This document shows positions 29,845 to 31,241 of a stretch of DNA of 31,241 bases, in pieces (the first letter of the stretch is position 1; the number at the start of each line of letters is the position of its first letter). The position numbers and the translations under genes are program-made. Location of the stretch: positions 1 to 31,241 of IMG/VR virus record IMGVR_UViG_3300047550_002977; one strand, 5' to 3'. The stretch comes from a virus. The notes beneath the pieces are model-generated. The model was not told where the DNA came from, made no database searches, and was given only the letters and a program-made list of their open reading frames with translations.

Positions 29845-31241
29845 TCAAAATGGAGCATCATCATCAAGTTTTCGGGAAATAGTCGCATGAAGATTAAATG
29901 AAGAATTCTTCTCCATTATGATGTAACCAAATCCTCTTTCCTTATAGATTCTACGATAACCAAGATTCCTCAATTCCATTCCAAGTTTTTTGATTGAGAG
30001 TTTTTGCTTGGTCATTGTTTCAATTATATCCTTGATATGCGTAGTAGTTTTGAAATCATAATCAGTACCTATCTCCGGTAACTCAAATAGTCTAATGATA
30101 GATTCACGTTCAATGGAGATTTCGCCATATTTAGAAGCAGTAAACTGCTCAAGCATATCTATATCATCGCTTGATAGGTTAGCATCAGTACCAGCAAGGT
30201 ATAGATGCTTTATTTGAGCGAATAGCTGTTCTTTACAAACGGAGTTATAAAGCAGGAAATTAAACTTACCTATTGCTTCAATAACAATGATTCGCCTATT
30301 ACCGGTAGCATCATTAAGAATCTCCGTTTCATTGCAAGTTCCGCACAAGGTAGCTACTCTCCTCAAAGTGATATTCTTCTTGCCATATGGTTCACGGAGA
30401 GTGAACGAATCTGAAGAGAGCATCTTTTTCATATGCTTTGCATCTTGCTTTGATTTACCGGAGTATTCATCATCAAAGATGATTAGCTTTTGGGTCATTA
30501 GTATTTCATCATCTTTTTGCTTATCCAATTGAGAATTAGCAAAAAACCTTATCAATTCATTTGGCAATAACCTTTTGAAGAATTGAGTCTTACCGGTATT
30601 CTTTGCTCCTGCCAAAACAAGGCAAAGTATATTTGGTTCATTGGAATAGATGGATTGAACTATACCTATCAACCATTTGGTTACAATTGATAATCTCCAT
30701 TGATGATTACCGGTATCAGAATTTATGGAATAGACAAGGTCATTTAATCTATCTATGTTATCCCATTGGAGTGAATCAAAATAATCTTTTATAGGATTAT
30801 ATACTGGAGTAGAATTAGAGAAGATGATAGTATCAAACAATTCTCTTGATAGCTTTTCAAATCGCTTTTTAGCTTGTATATAGATAGTATTAAGGTCTTC
30901 TGATTCTAACTCTTTACCATGTAGTTCATATATACGAGTAATCTGATTCTTCTTAATTGGATAATTTGATTTAATCCAAAGTTCCACATCATCAATGTTC
31001 AGTTTTTTATCTTCATGTGGAGCATAATTATCATTAGAATAAACTGCTTCAATAACTTCTAAATCATTGGATGTAATGTTATCTATCATGGAAGATAGTT
31101 CATCAGATTTCTTACCATTTGATTTAGCGAAGAAAGCTACCTTACTGATATAGTTTTCACGTTCATCAGAGATATTGATTCCATAAACTTTGCAGTAGTA
31201 GTAGAATGTATTGATGGTAACCTTATTGGTATTATACTTTA
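29845..31241 (-). CDS. VirE/VapE-family replication helicase (5' end beyond the window)
   Basis: The frame is open from the stop at 29845 to the window edge. The ATG at 31089 is internal, since about 50 more codons precede it without a stop. Counting from that Met: VYNPIKDYFDSLQWDNIDRL (96-115) is the family signature, Walker A GAKNTGKT at 161-168, Walker B LIIFDDE at 202-208, sensor-like TCNE at about 251-254, and TGNRRIIVIE thereafter. These are SF3-like ATPases of phages and mobile elements, usually fused to an N-terminal primase-like or BT4734-type domain in Bacteroidota, which would lie outside the window. It probably unwinds DNA at the adjacent iteron region. Confidence 0.85.
   Translation of the reverse strand, partial: KYNTNKVTINTFYYYCKVYGINISDERENYISKVAFFAKSNGKKSDELSSMIDNITSNDLEVIEAVYSNDNYAPHEDKKLNIDDVELWIKSNYPIKKNQITRIYELHGKELESEDLNTIYIQAKKRFEKLSRELFDTIIFSNSTPVYNPIKDYFDSLQWDNIDRLNDLVYSINSDTGNHQWRLSIVTKWLIGIVQSIYSNEPNILCLVLAGAKNTGKTQFFKRLLPNELIRFFANSQLDKQKDDEILMTQKLIIFDDEYSGKSKQDAKHMKKMLSSDSFTLREPYGKKNITLRRVATLCGTCNETEILNDATGNRRIIVIEAIGKFNFLLYNSVCKEQLFAQIKHLYLAGTDANLSSDDIDMLEQFTASKYGEISIERESIIRLFELPEIGTDYDFKTTTHIKDIIETMTKQKLSIKKLGMELRNLGYRRIYKERGFGYIIMEKNSSFNLHATISRKLDDDAPF

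Noticed and set aside
31087-31089. ATG as the start of the helicase
   Set aside because: The frame continues upstream without a stop to the window edge and still reads like protein, so this Met is very probably internal.

Overview
This window is one contiguous piece of a tailed-phage genome (siphovirus type). Every supported gene is on the minus strand, so transcription runs from position 31241 toward 1. The DNA is AT-rich. Genes lack Shine-Dalgarno sequences and are often preceded by A-rich, unstructured leaders. A few TAnnTTTG boxes are visible, and the helicase is of the VirE/VapE type. Together these point to a phage of a Bacteroidota host (Bacteroides/Flavobacterium-like). I see no integrase or tRNA gene. 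Both ends are cut inside genes.

Layout in transcription order. (1) 31241-29845: a VapE/VirE-type helicase, 5' truncated. (2) 29844-29487: a noncoding region with a consensus DnaA box, repeated GCATAAGATA decamers in both orientations and a very AT-rich core, which is a strong candidate replication origin. (3) 29486-24778: a small conserved phage protein, two GT-A type glycosyltransferases with a 24-residue membrane micro-gene between them, a possible PD-(D/E)XK nuclease, two small phage proteins, and two complete sugar-nucleotide enzymes, GDP-mannose 4,6-dehydratase and GDP-L-fucose synthase. (4) 24797-23234: terminase small and large subunits, overlapping the fucose synthase gene. (5) 23215-14364: the tail block, containing a putative tail-assembly chaperone pair with a T7 slippery heptamer, a 44-residue basic protein, the tape measure, a tail hub/baseplate protein and a large tail/receptor-binding candidate. 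(6) 14360-13503: a third glycosyltransferase, inserted between tail and portal genes. (7) 13503-5750: the head and neck block (portal with a DnaJ-like zinc-knuckle pair, MuF-type minor head protein, scaffold-like protein, major capsid protein, connector, tail completion and probable tail-tube proteins). (8) 5682-4726: lysis cassette (holin candidate, M15 endolysin, terminator, second small membrane protein). (9) 4742-2900: a SAM methyltransferase-like protein and a calcineurin-like phosphoesterase. (10) 2741-1: small genes behind repeated leaders, an orphan DNA methyltransferase, a helix-turn-helix protein and an ERF-family single-strand annealing protein cut by the window edge.

Genes are tightly packed. 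Many junctions are TAATG or ATGA overlaps, which helped fix start codons and reveal micro-genes. The most distinctive biology is a phage-encoded GDP-L-fucose pathway with several glycosyltransferases, physically coupled to packaging and virion genes. Other notable points are the origin-like iteron region, a probable programmed -1 frameshift upstream of the tape measure, and the apparent complete absence of the tetranucleotide GATC, which suggests strong restriction pressure.
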